9,572 nucleotides of DNA from Deltaproteobacteria bacterium (GTDB taxonomy: Bacteria > Desulfobacterota > Desulfobacteria > Desulfobacterales > JAABPS01). Positions 1 to 6,542 of this stretch are shown piece after piece (position 1 is the first letter of the stretch; every line of letters starts with the position of its first letter). The DNA is taken from contig JAFDFT010000056.1 in NCBI GenBank assembly GCA_019309685.1, positions 1 through 9,572 of the forward strand. Reading direction: 5' to 3'. A program made the position numbers and the translations under genes. The notes under the pieces were generated by a model. That model did not search any database and had not been told where the DNA came from. It worked only from the letters and a program-made list of their open reading frames with translations.

Positions 1-744
1 TTATGCGTTGCTTCAGCCGAAGCAATTGGGCTCCCAATACCTGATGATGTTTTAACAGCGGCATGTGCCATTGAGATGGTTCACACGTATTCTTTAATAC
101 ATGATGATCTTCCCTCAATGGATAATGACGATTTGAGACGAGGAAAACCAACATGTCATATTAAATTTGATGAAGCCACTGCAATACTTGCTGGTGACGC
201 TTTGCTGACTATGGCCTTTCAATTGCTTTCCTCTTTCAATAATAATAAAAGCATCGATGCTGTGAATTGGTTAGACGTTATCCATTCCATATCACGTGCC
301 GCTGGTTACCAGGGAATGATTGAAGGACAGATGCAAGATATAGAATCAGAGGGAAAACATCTAAACCTGTATGAATTAGAAGCCATGCACAGGCTCAAAA
401 CAGGTTGTCTTATAGAAGCGTCTGTTCTTACAGGAGGAATATTAAATGGTGGAAATGACAATCAAATAGATCGGCTAAAAGACTATGCAAATAATATTGG
501 GCTTGCTTTTCAAATATCAGACGATATCCTTGATATTCAGGGAGACCCATCTATTATGGGTAAAAATACAGGTGCTGACCAAAACAGAAATAAGAGCACC
601 TACCCTTCCCTCCTAGGTATTAAGGAATCCAGAAATCTATCAGAAACGCTTATCAATAACGCCTTGCAGGCGCTTGATATTTTTGATAAAAAATCTGATC
701 CGCTTCGTCATATCGCTACATATATAATTAACAGAGAAAAATAG
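1..744 (+). CDS. ispA: Farnesyl diphosphate synthase (polyprenyl synthetase), 5' end cut by window
   Basis: This cytosolic trans-prenyltransferase condenses dimethylallyl/geranyl diphosphate with isopentenyl diphosphate, normally to C15 farnesyl diphosphate, a precursor of quinones and undecaprenyl carriers. The frame is open from base 1, leaving 247 residues; by comparison with E. coli IspA (about 299 aa) roughly 50 N-terminal residues are missing. The first Asp-rich motif, DDLPSMDNDD, starts at fragment residue 35 and is followed by LRRGKPTCH. The second, DDILD, starts at residue 174 and is followed by the GKNTGAD and KSTYPSLLG motifs. The residues just before the first motif (YSLIH), together with its two-residue insertion, fit the bacterial type II short-chain class, so a C15 product is expected, though length was not tested. 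The C-terminus (TYIINREK) resembles that of E. coli IspA. dxs follows 26 bases downstream on the same strand, as expected of an isoprenoid operon. Confidence 0.95.
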   Translation, partial: LCVASAEAIGLPIPDDVLTAACAIEMVHTYSLIHDDLPSMDNDDLRRGKPTCHIKFDEATAILAGDALLTMAFQLLSSFNNNKSIDAVNWLDVIHSISRAAGYQGMIEGQMQDIESEGKHLNLYELEAMHRLKTGCLIEASVLTGGILNGGNDNQIDRLKDYANNIGLAFQISDDILDIQGDPSIMGKNTGADQNRNKSTYPSLLGIKESRNLSETLINNALQALDIFDKKSDPLRHIATYIINREK

Positions 745-770
745 ACTTTAACCATTTTAACAGGAAATAG

Positions 771-2651
771 ATGAGCTTTTTGGATAAAATAGATTCTTCG
801 AAAGATTTAAAACATTTAAACAGAGATGAGCTGCGAATTTTAGCCGCAGAAATCCGTAAAATTATTGTGGAAGTGGTTTCAAAAAATGGTGGTCATCTTG
901 GATCGAGTCTTGGTGCTGTTGAACTGGCTATTGCCATTCACTATGTATTTGATACGCCAAATGATAAAGTAATATGGGATGTGGGACATCAGTCGTATGC
1001 GCACAAATTGATCACAGGCCGTAGGGAACAGTTTCATACCCTTAGAACACATAATGGATTGAGCGGCTTTACTAAAATGAGTGAAAGCGAATTTGATTCT
1101 TTTACAACAGGTCACAGCAGTACATCCATTTCAGCCGGCCTTGGCATTGCGGCTGGAAAACGCCTTAAAAATGAGCGCTGCAAAGTTATTGCGGTTATAG
1201 GCGATGGATCAATGACTGCTGGTCTGGCGTTTGAAGGGCTGAACCAGGCAGGTGACTTCAAAAAAGAAGATATCATAGTTATACTGAATGATAATGATAT
1301 GTCTATTTCACAAAATGTAGGGTCTTTATCTTCATTTTTAAGCAGAAAGTTATCGATAAAATACCTTCAGGATTTAAGAAAAGAATTTAAATATTTTTTA
1401 AAATCACTTCCAAAATTCGGTGATGATATTTATCAGTTTGCGAAAAGAACGGAGGATTCATTCAAAACATTTGTTACTCCCGGTATGCTGTTTGAAGCTT
1501 TTAATTTCGAATATTTTGGACCCATTAACGGGCACAGGCTCAATCATTTAATTGATATTCTTAATAATATTAAGGAATTAAATGAGCCTGTGCTTTTACA
1601 TGTCACAACAAAAAAAGGAAAAGGATATCCGCCTGCTGAAAAAAATCCAATTTATTTTCATGGTGTCGGATCTTTTGAAATCAAAACAGGCAATAGTATC
1701 AGGGAAAAATCAGAAATACCCACCTACACAAATGTATTCGGAAATGCCATGGTGGAACTCGCCAAATCAGACAAAAACATAGTAACTGTTACCGCTGCTA
1801 TGCCTGAAGGCACAGGTTTGGTAAAATTCTCCGAGCTATTCCCTGATCGTTTTTTTGATGTTGGCATTGCGGAACAACATGGCGTTACCTTTGCGGCAGG
1901 TTTAGCAACTGAAGGCCTAAAACCTGTTGTGGCAATCTATTCAACGTTTTTGCAGCGAGCTTATGACCAGATCGTGCATGACGTATGCATTGAAAACATA
2001 CATGTTGTTTTTGCTGTAGATAGAGGCGGCATTGTCGGCGAAGACGGTTCAACACATAATGGATTATTCGATTTTTGTTATCTCCGAAGCCTTCCCAATA
2101 TGGTTGTTATGGCTCCAGGCAATGAAAATGACTTACGCAGGATGCTACTTACTGCCATAAACCATAATGGTCCTATTTCACTGCGATATCCTCGTGGGTC
2201 AGCTGCAGGTATGCCTATTGAGCCTGATATTCGACCCATATCTATTGGCAAAGGAAATATTTTACAGCATGGAGATGATATTCTTATTCTTGCTATCGGA
2301 AGCACTGTTTACGAATCAATAAAGGCTCACTCCATCCTGAGTGAAAATGGTATATCCGCAACAGTTGTAGATTGCCGATTTGTCAAACCGCTGGATGTGG
2401 ATATGATTGCGTCTCTCGTTAAAAAAATTCCCAGAGTCATTACCGTTGAAGAAAATGTACGACAGGGCGGTTTCGGAAGCGCAGTCATAGAGTGCTTAAA
2501 TGACCAGGGATTAAAGGACTTTTCCCTTATCCGCTTAGGAATACCTGATGTGTTTGTTGAACATGGCCCCCAGGATCTTTTAAGGTCAAAGTTCGGCATT
2601 GATTCAAACGGGATAATAAATGCAGCTCAAAAAATACTGAACTTGAAATAG
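771..2651 (+). CDS. dxs: 1-deoxy-D-xylulose-5-phosphate synthase
   Basis: This thiamine diphosphate enzyme condenses pyruvate with glyceraldehyde 3-phosphate to DXP, the entry and main control step of the MEP isoprenoid pathway. At 626 aa it is close to the family's usual length of about 620. The N-terminal TPP domain has the GGHLGSSLG motif (His42), DVGHQSYAHK, GHSSTSISAG and the Mg/TPP signature GDGSMTAG at residues 144-151, with LNDNDMSIS further on. The pyrimidine-binding transketolase domain (about 313-475) carries the proton-relay glutamate E368 in GIAEQHGVTFAAGLA and a DRGG motif where DRAG is usual. A transketolase C-terminal domain (about 490-615) completes the protein. The ATG is supported by AGGA at 762-765, five bases upstream. 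It lies directly behind ispA, and its stop codon shares one base with the start of tlyA, so the three genes are probably co-transcribed. All recognised catalytic residues are present. Confidence 0.97.
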   Translation: MSFLDKIDSSKDLKHLNRDELRILAAEIRKIIVEVVSKNGGHLGSSLGAVELAIAIHYVFDTPNDKVIWDVGHQSYAHKLITGRREQFHTLRTHNGLSGFTKMSESEFDSFTTGHSSTSISAGLGIAAGKRLKNERCKVIAVIGDGSMTAGLAFEGLNQAGDFKKEDIIVILNDNDMSISQNVGSLSSFLSRKLSIKYLQDLRKEFKYFLKSLPKFGDDIYQFAKRTEDSFKTFVTPGMLFEAFNFEYFGPINGHRLNHLIDILNNIKELNEPVLLHVTTKKGKGYPPAEKNPIYFHGVGSFEIKTGNSIREKSEIPTYTNVFGNAMVELAKSDKNIVTVTAAMPEGTGLVKFSELFPDRFFDVGIAEQHGVTFAAGLATEGLKPVVAIYSTFLQRAYDQIVHDVCIENIHVVFAVDRGGIVGEDGSTHNGLFDFCYLRSLPNMVVMAPGNENDLRRMLLTAINHNGPISLRYPRGSAAGMPIEPDIRPISIGKGNILQHGDDILILAIGSTVYESIKAHSILSENGISATVVDCRFVKPLDVDMIASLVKKIPRVITVEENVRQGGFGSAVIECLNDQGLKDFSLIRLGIPDVFVEHGPQDLLRSKFGIDSNGIINAAQKILNLK

Positions 2652-3403
2652 TGCCTGCCAAAAAAGAAAGAATTGACATCCTTTTAGTGGATTACGGTTT
2701 GGTCAAAAGCCGTGAGCGGGGCAAATCACTTATTATGTCCGGCAAAGTGCTTGTTGATAATAAGCCGATAAGCAAGCCGGGGATGATGGTCTCTTTGGAC
2801 TCAGAAATAAGGCTAAAAGGTAAAGATATACCCTATGTAAGCCGCGGTGGATTGAAACTTGAAAAAGCCCTGACTGCTTTCCAGTTAGACGTAGAAGGAT
2901 ATGACTGTCTTGACATAGGGTCTTCTACTGGCGGCTTTACAGATTGTCTTTTACAAAAAGGCGCGAAACGCGTCTTTGCTGTTGATGTGGGTTACGGCCA
3001 ATTGGCGTGGAAATTAAGGAAGGATCCAAAAGTTATTGTGTTTGAAAGAACAAATATTAGAAATATGCCTTTTGAATCGCTCCCCTGCCCTGTTAATATA
3101 GTCACGATTGATGTATCCTTTATTTCGCTTAAAATTGTTGTTCCTTCAACGCTCAAATTTACCAGAAAAAACGCGATAATACTCCCATTAATAAAACCGC
3201 AGTTTGAAATTGGAAAAGGTAAAGTTGGGAAAGGCGGCATTGTTAAAGATTCAGCAGCGCATGATGCGGTTATCAATGATTTAAATTTATTTTTCAATAA
3301 AATCGGACTTCAAAGCATGGATATTATTGAATCCCCCATTTTAGGGACTAAAGGAAATAAAGAATTTTTTATGGCACTGAAAAAGCTTGAAAATTTACAA
3401 TAA
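2651..3403 (+). CDS. tlyA: TlyA-type rRNA (cytidine-2'-O)-methyltransferase with S4 domain
   Basis: TlyA proteins use S-adenosylmethionine to 2'-O-methylate cytidines at the ribosomal subunit interface (23S C1920 and, in some members, 16S C1409). The old name is hemolysin A. The 250-aa product has an N-terminal S4 RNA-binding domain (about residues 7-62), the linker motif SRGGLKL, and an FtsJ-type Rossmann methyltransferase with the SAM loop LDIGSSTGGFTD at 87-98. A Lys-Asp-Lys-Glu tetrad is visible at K69, D154, K182 and E238, the same positions I recall for characterised TlyA. The start is GTG, whose G is the last base of the dxs TAG stop. No Shine-Dalgarno sequence is evident before it, so translation probably depends on termination-reinitiation from dxs. 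Whether this member modifies one or both subunits cannot be read from the sequence. The dxs-tlyA linkage is common in bacteria. Confidence 0.93.
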   Translation: MPAKKERIDILLVDYGLVKSRERGKSLIMSGKVLVDNKPISKPGMMVSLDSEIRLKGKDIPYVSRGGLKLEKALTAFQLDVEGYDCLDIGSSTGGFTDCLLQKGAKRVFAVDVGYGQLAWKLRKDPKVIVFERTNIRNMPFESLPCPVNIVTIDVSFISLKIVVPSTLKFTRKNAIILPLIKPQFEIGKGKVGKGGIVKDSAAHDAVINDLNLFFNKIGLQSMDIIESPILGTKGNKEFFMALKKLENLQ

Positions 3404-3430
3404 TCAAACATTTTGGTATTGATTTTTTTT
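3402..3430 (+). terminator. Weak hairpin plus T-run after tlyA
   Basis: A 6-bp AT-rich stem (AATCAA at 3402-3407 with TTGATT at 3419-3424) and an 11-base loop run into eight T residues (3423-3430). It begins inside the tlyA stop codon. The stem is short and AT-rich, so it would be at best a leaky factor-independent terminator ending the ispA-dxs-tlyA operon. The following gene may be partly read through. Confidence 0.25.
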
Positions 3431-3445
3431 GTATAAGCATATAGT
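3419..3445 (+). promoter_or_regulatory. Possible promoter for the EF-G-like gene
   Basis: TTGATT (3419-3424) and TATAGT (3440-3445) are separated by 15 bases, two less than ideal. They would give a leader of about 40 bases ahead of the ATG at 3493. The site overlaps the weak terminator hairpin. It is plausible because the 89-base gap and strong ribosome binding site suggest an independent unit, but the spacing makes it uncertain. Confidence 0.25.
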
Positions 3446-3492
3446 GGGATTAGCTCTACAAAGAAAATCCAAATTACCGAAAAGGAGTTTAA

Positions 3493-5565
3493 ATGACTGA
3501 TACGATAAATAATTTGCGAAATATTGTGTTTGTTTCTCATGGCGGTGCAGGGAAGACATCATTGGCTGAGACCATACTGTTCAAATCGGGTATGACAAAT
3601 CGTCTGGGAAAAATCGAAGAAGGCAACACTATCATGGATTTTGAACCGGAAGAAATTAAAAGAGGTTCAAGTATTAGCAGTGCATTTCATCAACTCACAT
3701 GGAAAAATAATTTAATCAGCCTGATTGATACTCCAGGAGACCAAAATTTTTTCACAGATACAAAAAACTGTATGCAAGCGGCTGATGGCGCTGTGGTTGT
3801 AATCGACGCTGTAGACGGTATTAAAGTCCAGACAGAACAAGGATGGGAATTCGCCGAAGAGTTCGGACAGCCATGCGCTATTTTCATTAATAAGCTTGAC
3901 CGGGAACGCTCCGATTTTCTTAAGGTATTTGAAGATGCAGAACAATCGTTCAAGCCTAAGCCTATTAAATTACAACTGCCTATTGGATCAGAAAATGATT
4001 TTAAAGGCATTGTTAATCTCATCAATATGAAGGCATATACCTACGCGGACGGAAAAGTAACGGAAGGTGAAATCCCTGAGGACATGAAAAGTATCGTTGA
4101 AACAGAAAGGGAGTCCTTTATTGAGAATGTTGCTGAAGCTGATGATGAACTTATTGAGCGTTATCTTGAAGGAGAAAGTCTTTCAAATGAGGATATTAAC
4201 AATGCATTGAGAGCAGGTACGATATCTCGTACATTTGTTCCAGTACTTTGCGGTTCTACAACAAAAGATATCGGGATTGATATTTTTATGGATTTTTTAG
4301 CTGACTGCATGCCGTCTCCGCTGGATAACGGGTCAAAGAAGGGCAGCGATCCAAAATTGGGTGAAAAAATAGAACGTAAACCGGATTCAAATGAACCCTT
4401 TTCAGCATTTGTAATAAAAACCGTCTCTGATCCATATGCTGGACGCCTAACGATATTTAAAGTTGTTTCAGGAAAGCTTGGTGAAGATGGAACATTTTAT
4501 AATGTCCAAAAGGATACAAAAGAACGATTTAACCAATTACTCCAGATTGCGGGTAAGGAACAAAAACCGATTAAGGGGGCAGGACCCGGTGAGATTGCCG
4601 CTGTTTCCAAACTTAAGGAAACAACCACAGGTGACACATTATGCGATGAAGGAAATAAAATTCAATATGCATTTTCTGAACCACTGCCAAAACTGGTTTC
4701 ATTCTCCCTTGAACCCAAATCAAAGGGGGATGAAGATAAAATTTTCTCTTCCTTATCCAAGCTTTTAGAAGAAGATACCGCTCTTTCTGTAGAGAGGAAC
4801 TCTGAGACAAAAGAAATACTATTATACGGCAGCGGGCAGATACATATCGAAACGACCATTGAAAAACTAAAGAGAAAATTTAATGTTGAGGTGAACCTGA
4901 AAACACCTAAAGTGCCCTATAAAGAAACAATTAAGAAAAAGGTCAGAGTGCAAGGTAAACATAAAAAACAATCCGGAGGTCATGGTCAATATGGGGATTG
5001 CTGGATTCAGGTGGAACCTTTGCAAAAAGGAAAAGGTTTTGAATTTGTCGACGCAATTGTTGGTGGTGCTATTCCGAAAACATACATTCCTGCTGTTGAA
5101 AAGGGGATCGTTGAAGCAAGTAAAAAGGGAATATTAGCGGGCTTTCCATGCATTGACTTTAAGGTGACGCTGGATGATGGTACGTTTCACTCTGTTGACT
5201 CATCTGAAATGGCATTTAAAATCGCTGGATCACTTGCCTTTAAGAAGGCTTCTGAAGAGGCTAGCCCTGTTTTACTAGAACCGATTATGAAGGTAACAAT
5301 TGTAACGCCTGACGAATTCATGGGCGATATCATTGGTGATTTAAACGGGCGAAGGGGTAAAGTATTGGGAATGGATAGCGAAGGGAAAAAACAGGTAATC
5401 AATGCACATGTTCCAATGGCAGAATTTCAGACATACGCACCAGATCTTAATTCAATGACAGGAGGACGTGGAATGTATTTAATGGAATTTTCCCATTATG
5501 ACGAGGTCCCGGCACATATGACTGAAAAGCTGGTTGAAGAGATGAAGAAAGAAAAAGAAGCGTGA
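3493..5565 (+). CDS. Elongation factor G-like translational GTPase (EF-G paralog)
   Basis: The 690-aa protein has the full EF-G layout: G domain, domain II, and domains III to V, including the domain IV signature HKKQSGGHGQYG and the tip motif HSVDSSEMAFKIAG. GTP-binding motifs are the P-loop SHGGAGKT (15-22), switch I RGSSIS (57-62), switch II DTPGD (79-83) and NKLD (133-136). Canonical EF-G has DTPGH; here Asp83 replaces the His that positions the hydrolytic water, and Ser60 stands where the switch I Thr normally binds Mg. No ribosomal-protein or EF-Tu genes flank it. It is therefore likely an EF-G2-type paralog, not the housekeeping fusA. It may act in translocation, ribosome recycling or a non-canonical ribosome role; the sequence does not decide. 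The ATG is set by AAGGAG at 3482-3487, five bases upstream. Similar DTPGDQNF proteins are, from memory, common in Desulfobacterota. Confidence 0.9.
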   Translation: MTDTINNLRNIVFVSHGGAGKTSLAETILFKSGMTNRLGKIEEGNTIMDFEPEEIKRGSSISSAFHQLTWKNNLISLIDTPGDQNFFTDTKNCMQAADGAVVVIDAVDGIKVQTEQGWEFAEEFGQPCAIFINKLDRERSDFLKVFEDAEQSFKPKPIKLQLPIGSENDFKGIVNLINMKAYTYADGKVTEGEIPEDMKSIVETERESFIENVAEADDELIERYLEGESLSNEDINNALRAGTISRTFVPVLCGSTTKDIGIDIFMDFLADCMPSPLDNGSKKGSDPKLGEKIERKPDSNEPFSAFVIKTVSDPYAGRLTIFKVVSGKLGEDGTFYNVQKDTKERFNQLLQIAGKEQKPIKGAGPGEIAAVSKLKETTTGDTLCDEGNKIQYAFSEPLPKLVSFSLEPKSKGDEDKIFSSLSKLLEEDTALSVERNSETKEILLYGSGQIHIETTIEKLKRKFNVEVNLKTPKVPYKETIKKKVRVQGKHKKQSGGHGQYGDCWIQVEPLQKGKGFEFVDAIVGGAIPKTYIPAVEKGIVEASKKGILAGFPCIDFKVTLDDGTFHSVDSSEMAFKIAGSLAFKKASEEASPVLLEPIMKVTIVTPDEFMGDIIGDLNGRRGKVLGMDSEGKKQVINAHVPMAEFQTYAPDLNSMTGGRGMYLMEFSHYDEVPAHMTEKLVEEMKKEKEA

Positions 5566-5610
5566 TTAAATAGTTACAAGTAAATGCCTATAAGCAACTA
5601 GTAAATTGTG

Positions 5611-5640
5611 ACGGGTGAATGATTATTCACCCGTTTTGTT
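5611..5640 (+). terminator. Strong factor-independent terminator between convergent genes
   Basis: A perfect 10-bp stem (5611-5620 with 5625-5634) with a four-base GATT loop is followed by TTTTGTTTT, the first T belonging to the stem. It lies 45 bases after the EF-G-like stop and should terminate that gene. The right arm contains the stop codon (5627-5629) of the nuclease read from the other strand. In that direction the hairpin is followed by a mixed CACAATTTAC tract, so termination of the nuclease transcript there would be weaker. Confidence 0.88.
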
Positions 5641-6262
5641 TTAAAATACATCTTCTGCAGGGTGAAAAACCAGCATAAAAGGCATCCCATTTTTTTTGGA
5701 ATATTATTCTGTTTGCATAAGCTATTTGTTTGCCGAATGTGCAATCCATATGATGAAATTTTTTTGATTTGATATTACCGAGATATTTCACACCGTCCTT
5801 TTCCTGCCAATTATTCCAAATCCCAAGTTTGTTTGACATGGCATAATGTTGGGATGTTAAAAACACCTTACTGTATTTTGTGTTTGGCCCTTTAAACAAA
5901 TTCCACGCGTATCCCTTTTTAATCATTTCGTTATTTAGAAATATACCATCTGCAGTGTATACATACGCTAGTATCCTTCCGTAATGATCCTTTTTTTGAA
6001 TATCATATTCTATCCGAATAGCCTTTCCTGATAAAAGCTTTTCGTTTGTTTTCTTTGCTTCAAATCCAAATGGAGATGCATTTCCTTTTTTATAATTCAT
6101 CTCTGGGCTATCAATGCCGATATACCTTACATGCTTTCGATTGCTAAGCATAATGGTATCACCATCAAAAACAACTTTTACACTATATAGCTGATCCGCA
6201 TAAGAAACGGTAATCAAAATTAATATTATTAGATATAACAATAGGTTAAATTTATTTTTCAT
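5627..6262 (-). CDS. Secreted staphylococcal-nuclease-like (thermonuclease) protein with C-terminal metal-binding-like module
   Basis: The 211-aa product begins with a signal peptide (positive MKNK, hydrophobic residues 5-20, likely cleavage after SYA at 22), so it should act in the periplasm or outside. The SNase domain (about 26-150) keeps the catalytic set of the family: D35 in FDGDT, R46, D51 and E54 in VRYIGIDSPE, and R96 in DHYGRILAYVY, equivalent to SNase D21, R35, D40, E43 and R87. Calcium-dependent cleavage of DNA and RNA is therefore expected. Residues about 160-207 (YLGNIKSKKFHHMDC to SPCRRC) form a small module with H170/H171, C174, C202 and C205, resembling the Ada-type metal-binding tail found on some SNase proteins. 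Its role is unknown; nucleic-acid or zinc binding is a guess. The frame extends 18 codons upstream to 6316, but AAAGGAGG at 6275-6282 and the signal peptide favour the ATG at 6262. Confidence 0.9.
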   Translation of the reverse strand: MKNKFNLLLYLIILILITVSYADQLYSVKVVFDGDTIMLSNRKHVRYIGIDSPEMNYKKGNASPFGFEAKKTNEKLLSGKAIRIEYDIQKKDHYGRILAYVYTADGIFLNNEMIKKGYAWNLFKGPNTKYSKVFLTSQHYAMSNKLGIWNNWQEKDGVKYLGNIKSKKFHHMDCTFGKQIAYANRIIFQKKWDAFYAGFSPCRRCILKQNG

Positions 6263-6274
6263 TGGTAGAATATA

Positions 6275-6282
6275 CCTCCTTT
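6275..6282 (-). promoter_or_regulatory. Shine-Dalgarno site that sets the nuclease start
   Basis: Read on the minus strand this is AAAGGAGG, with 12 bases to the ATG at 6262. It lies inside the longer possible open frame (to 6316), so it argues that the longer N-terminus is not made. The product from 6262 starts directly with a well-formed signal peptide. Confidence 0.75.
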
Positions 6283-6366
6283 CACACATTGTGAGTATCT
6301 TTGGCTCTTTAATCATTCGGGTTATTTCTAATGGTCTTACGTCAAAAAATAAAGTGGTTTATACGT

Positions 6367-6385
6367 TTCCAAAGCTTTTTTGGAA
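6367..6385. repeat. 19-bp inverted repeat next to the kinase promoter (candidate operator)
   Basis: TTCCAAA (6367-6373) and TTTGGAA (6379-6385) are perfect 7-base inverted arms around a five-base spacer. The centre is 25 bases before the start of the kinase -35 element, about -57 relative to the expected start site. That is a typical place for an activator or for shared control of the two divergent genes. It is not followed by the features of a terminator on the plus strand. Function is inferred from symmetry and position only. Confidence 0.45.
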
Positions 6386-6397
6386 TATATTAAGATT

Positions 6398-6426
6398 TTG
6401 ACATAATGTATTTACTTTTTTATAGT
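6398..6426 (+). promoter_or_regulatory. Sigma70-type promoter for the hybrid kinase gene
   Basis: A perfect TTGACA (6398-6403) and TATAGT (6421-6426) are separated by exactly 17 bases in a strongly AT-rich stretch. Transcription would begin near 6433, leaving a leader of about 110 bases before the TTG at 6543. No riboswitch-like or terminator-like fold was recognised in that leader. Confidence 0.7.
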
Positions 6427-6531
6427 AATTTTAAAAATGATTCTATATACCTTATACTTTATTTTCTAATAGCTTATCGGATTTGCGAAAATATAATCTC
6501 ATTTTCACTATAGGGTTTTGCAAGCTAAAAT

Positions 6532-6535
6532 GGAG
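6532..6535 (+). promoter_or_regulatory. Shine-Dalgarno site that sets a TTG start for the kinase
   Basis: GGAG sits seven bases before the TTG at 6543. An alternative in-frame TTG at 6483 has no comparable site and would add 20 residues that do not belong to the receiver domain. The 6543 start is therefore preferred. Confidence 0.65.
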
Positions 6536-6542
6536 TGAAAAA

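Noticed and set aside
879..1115. Open frame on the minus strand inside dxs, and similar ones within dxs, tlyA, the EF-G-like gene and the kinase
   Set aside because: They lie antisense or out of frame within well-supported genes, show no recognisable domains and have low-complexity, shadow-like composition.
3493..5565. Calling this gene the housekeeping fusA
   Set aside because: The altered switch II (DTPGD), altered P-loop and switch I, and lack of an str-type neighbourhood argue for a paralog.
6263..6316. Longer N-terminus for the nuclease (start at 6316)
   Set aside because: The extra 18 residues would precede the signal peptide, and a strong Shine-Dalgarno site inside this stretch points to the ATG at 6262.
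6317..6365. Promoter for the nuclease on the minus strand (TATAAA at 6358-6363, TTGACG at 6340-6345)
   Set aside because: Neither element has a partner hexamer at acceptable spacing, so no promoter could be assigned with confidence.
6483..6542. Kinase start at TTG 6483
   Set aside because: No ribosome binding site is visible there, and the added residues are unrelated to a receiver domain. GGAG with a seven-base spacer supports 6543.
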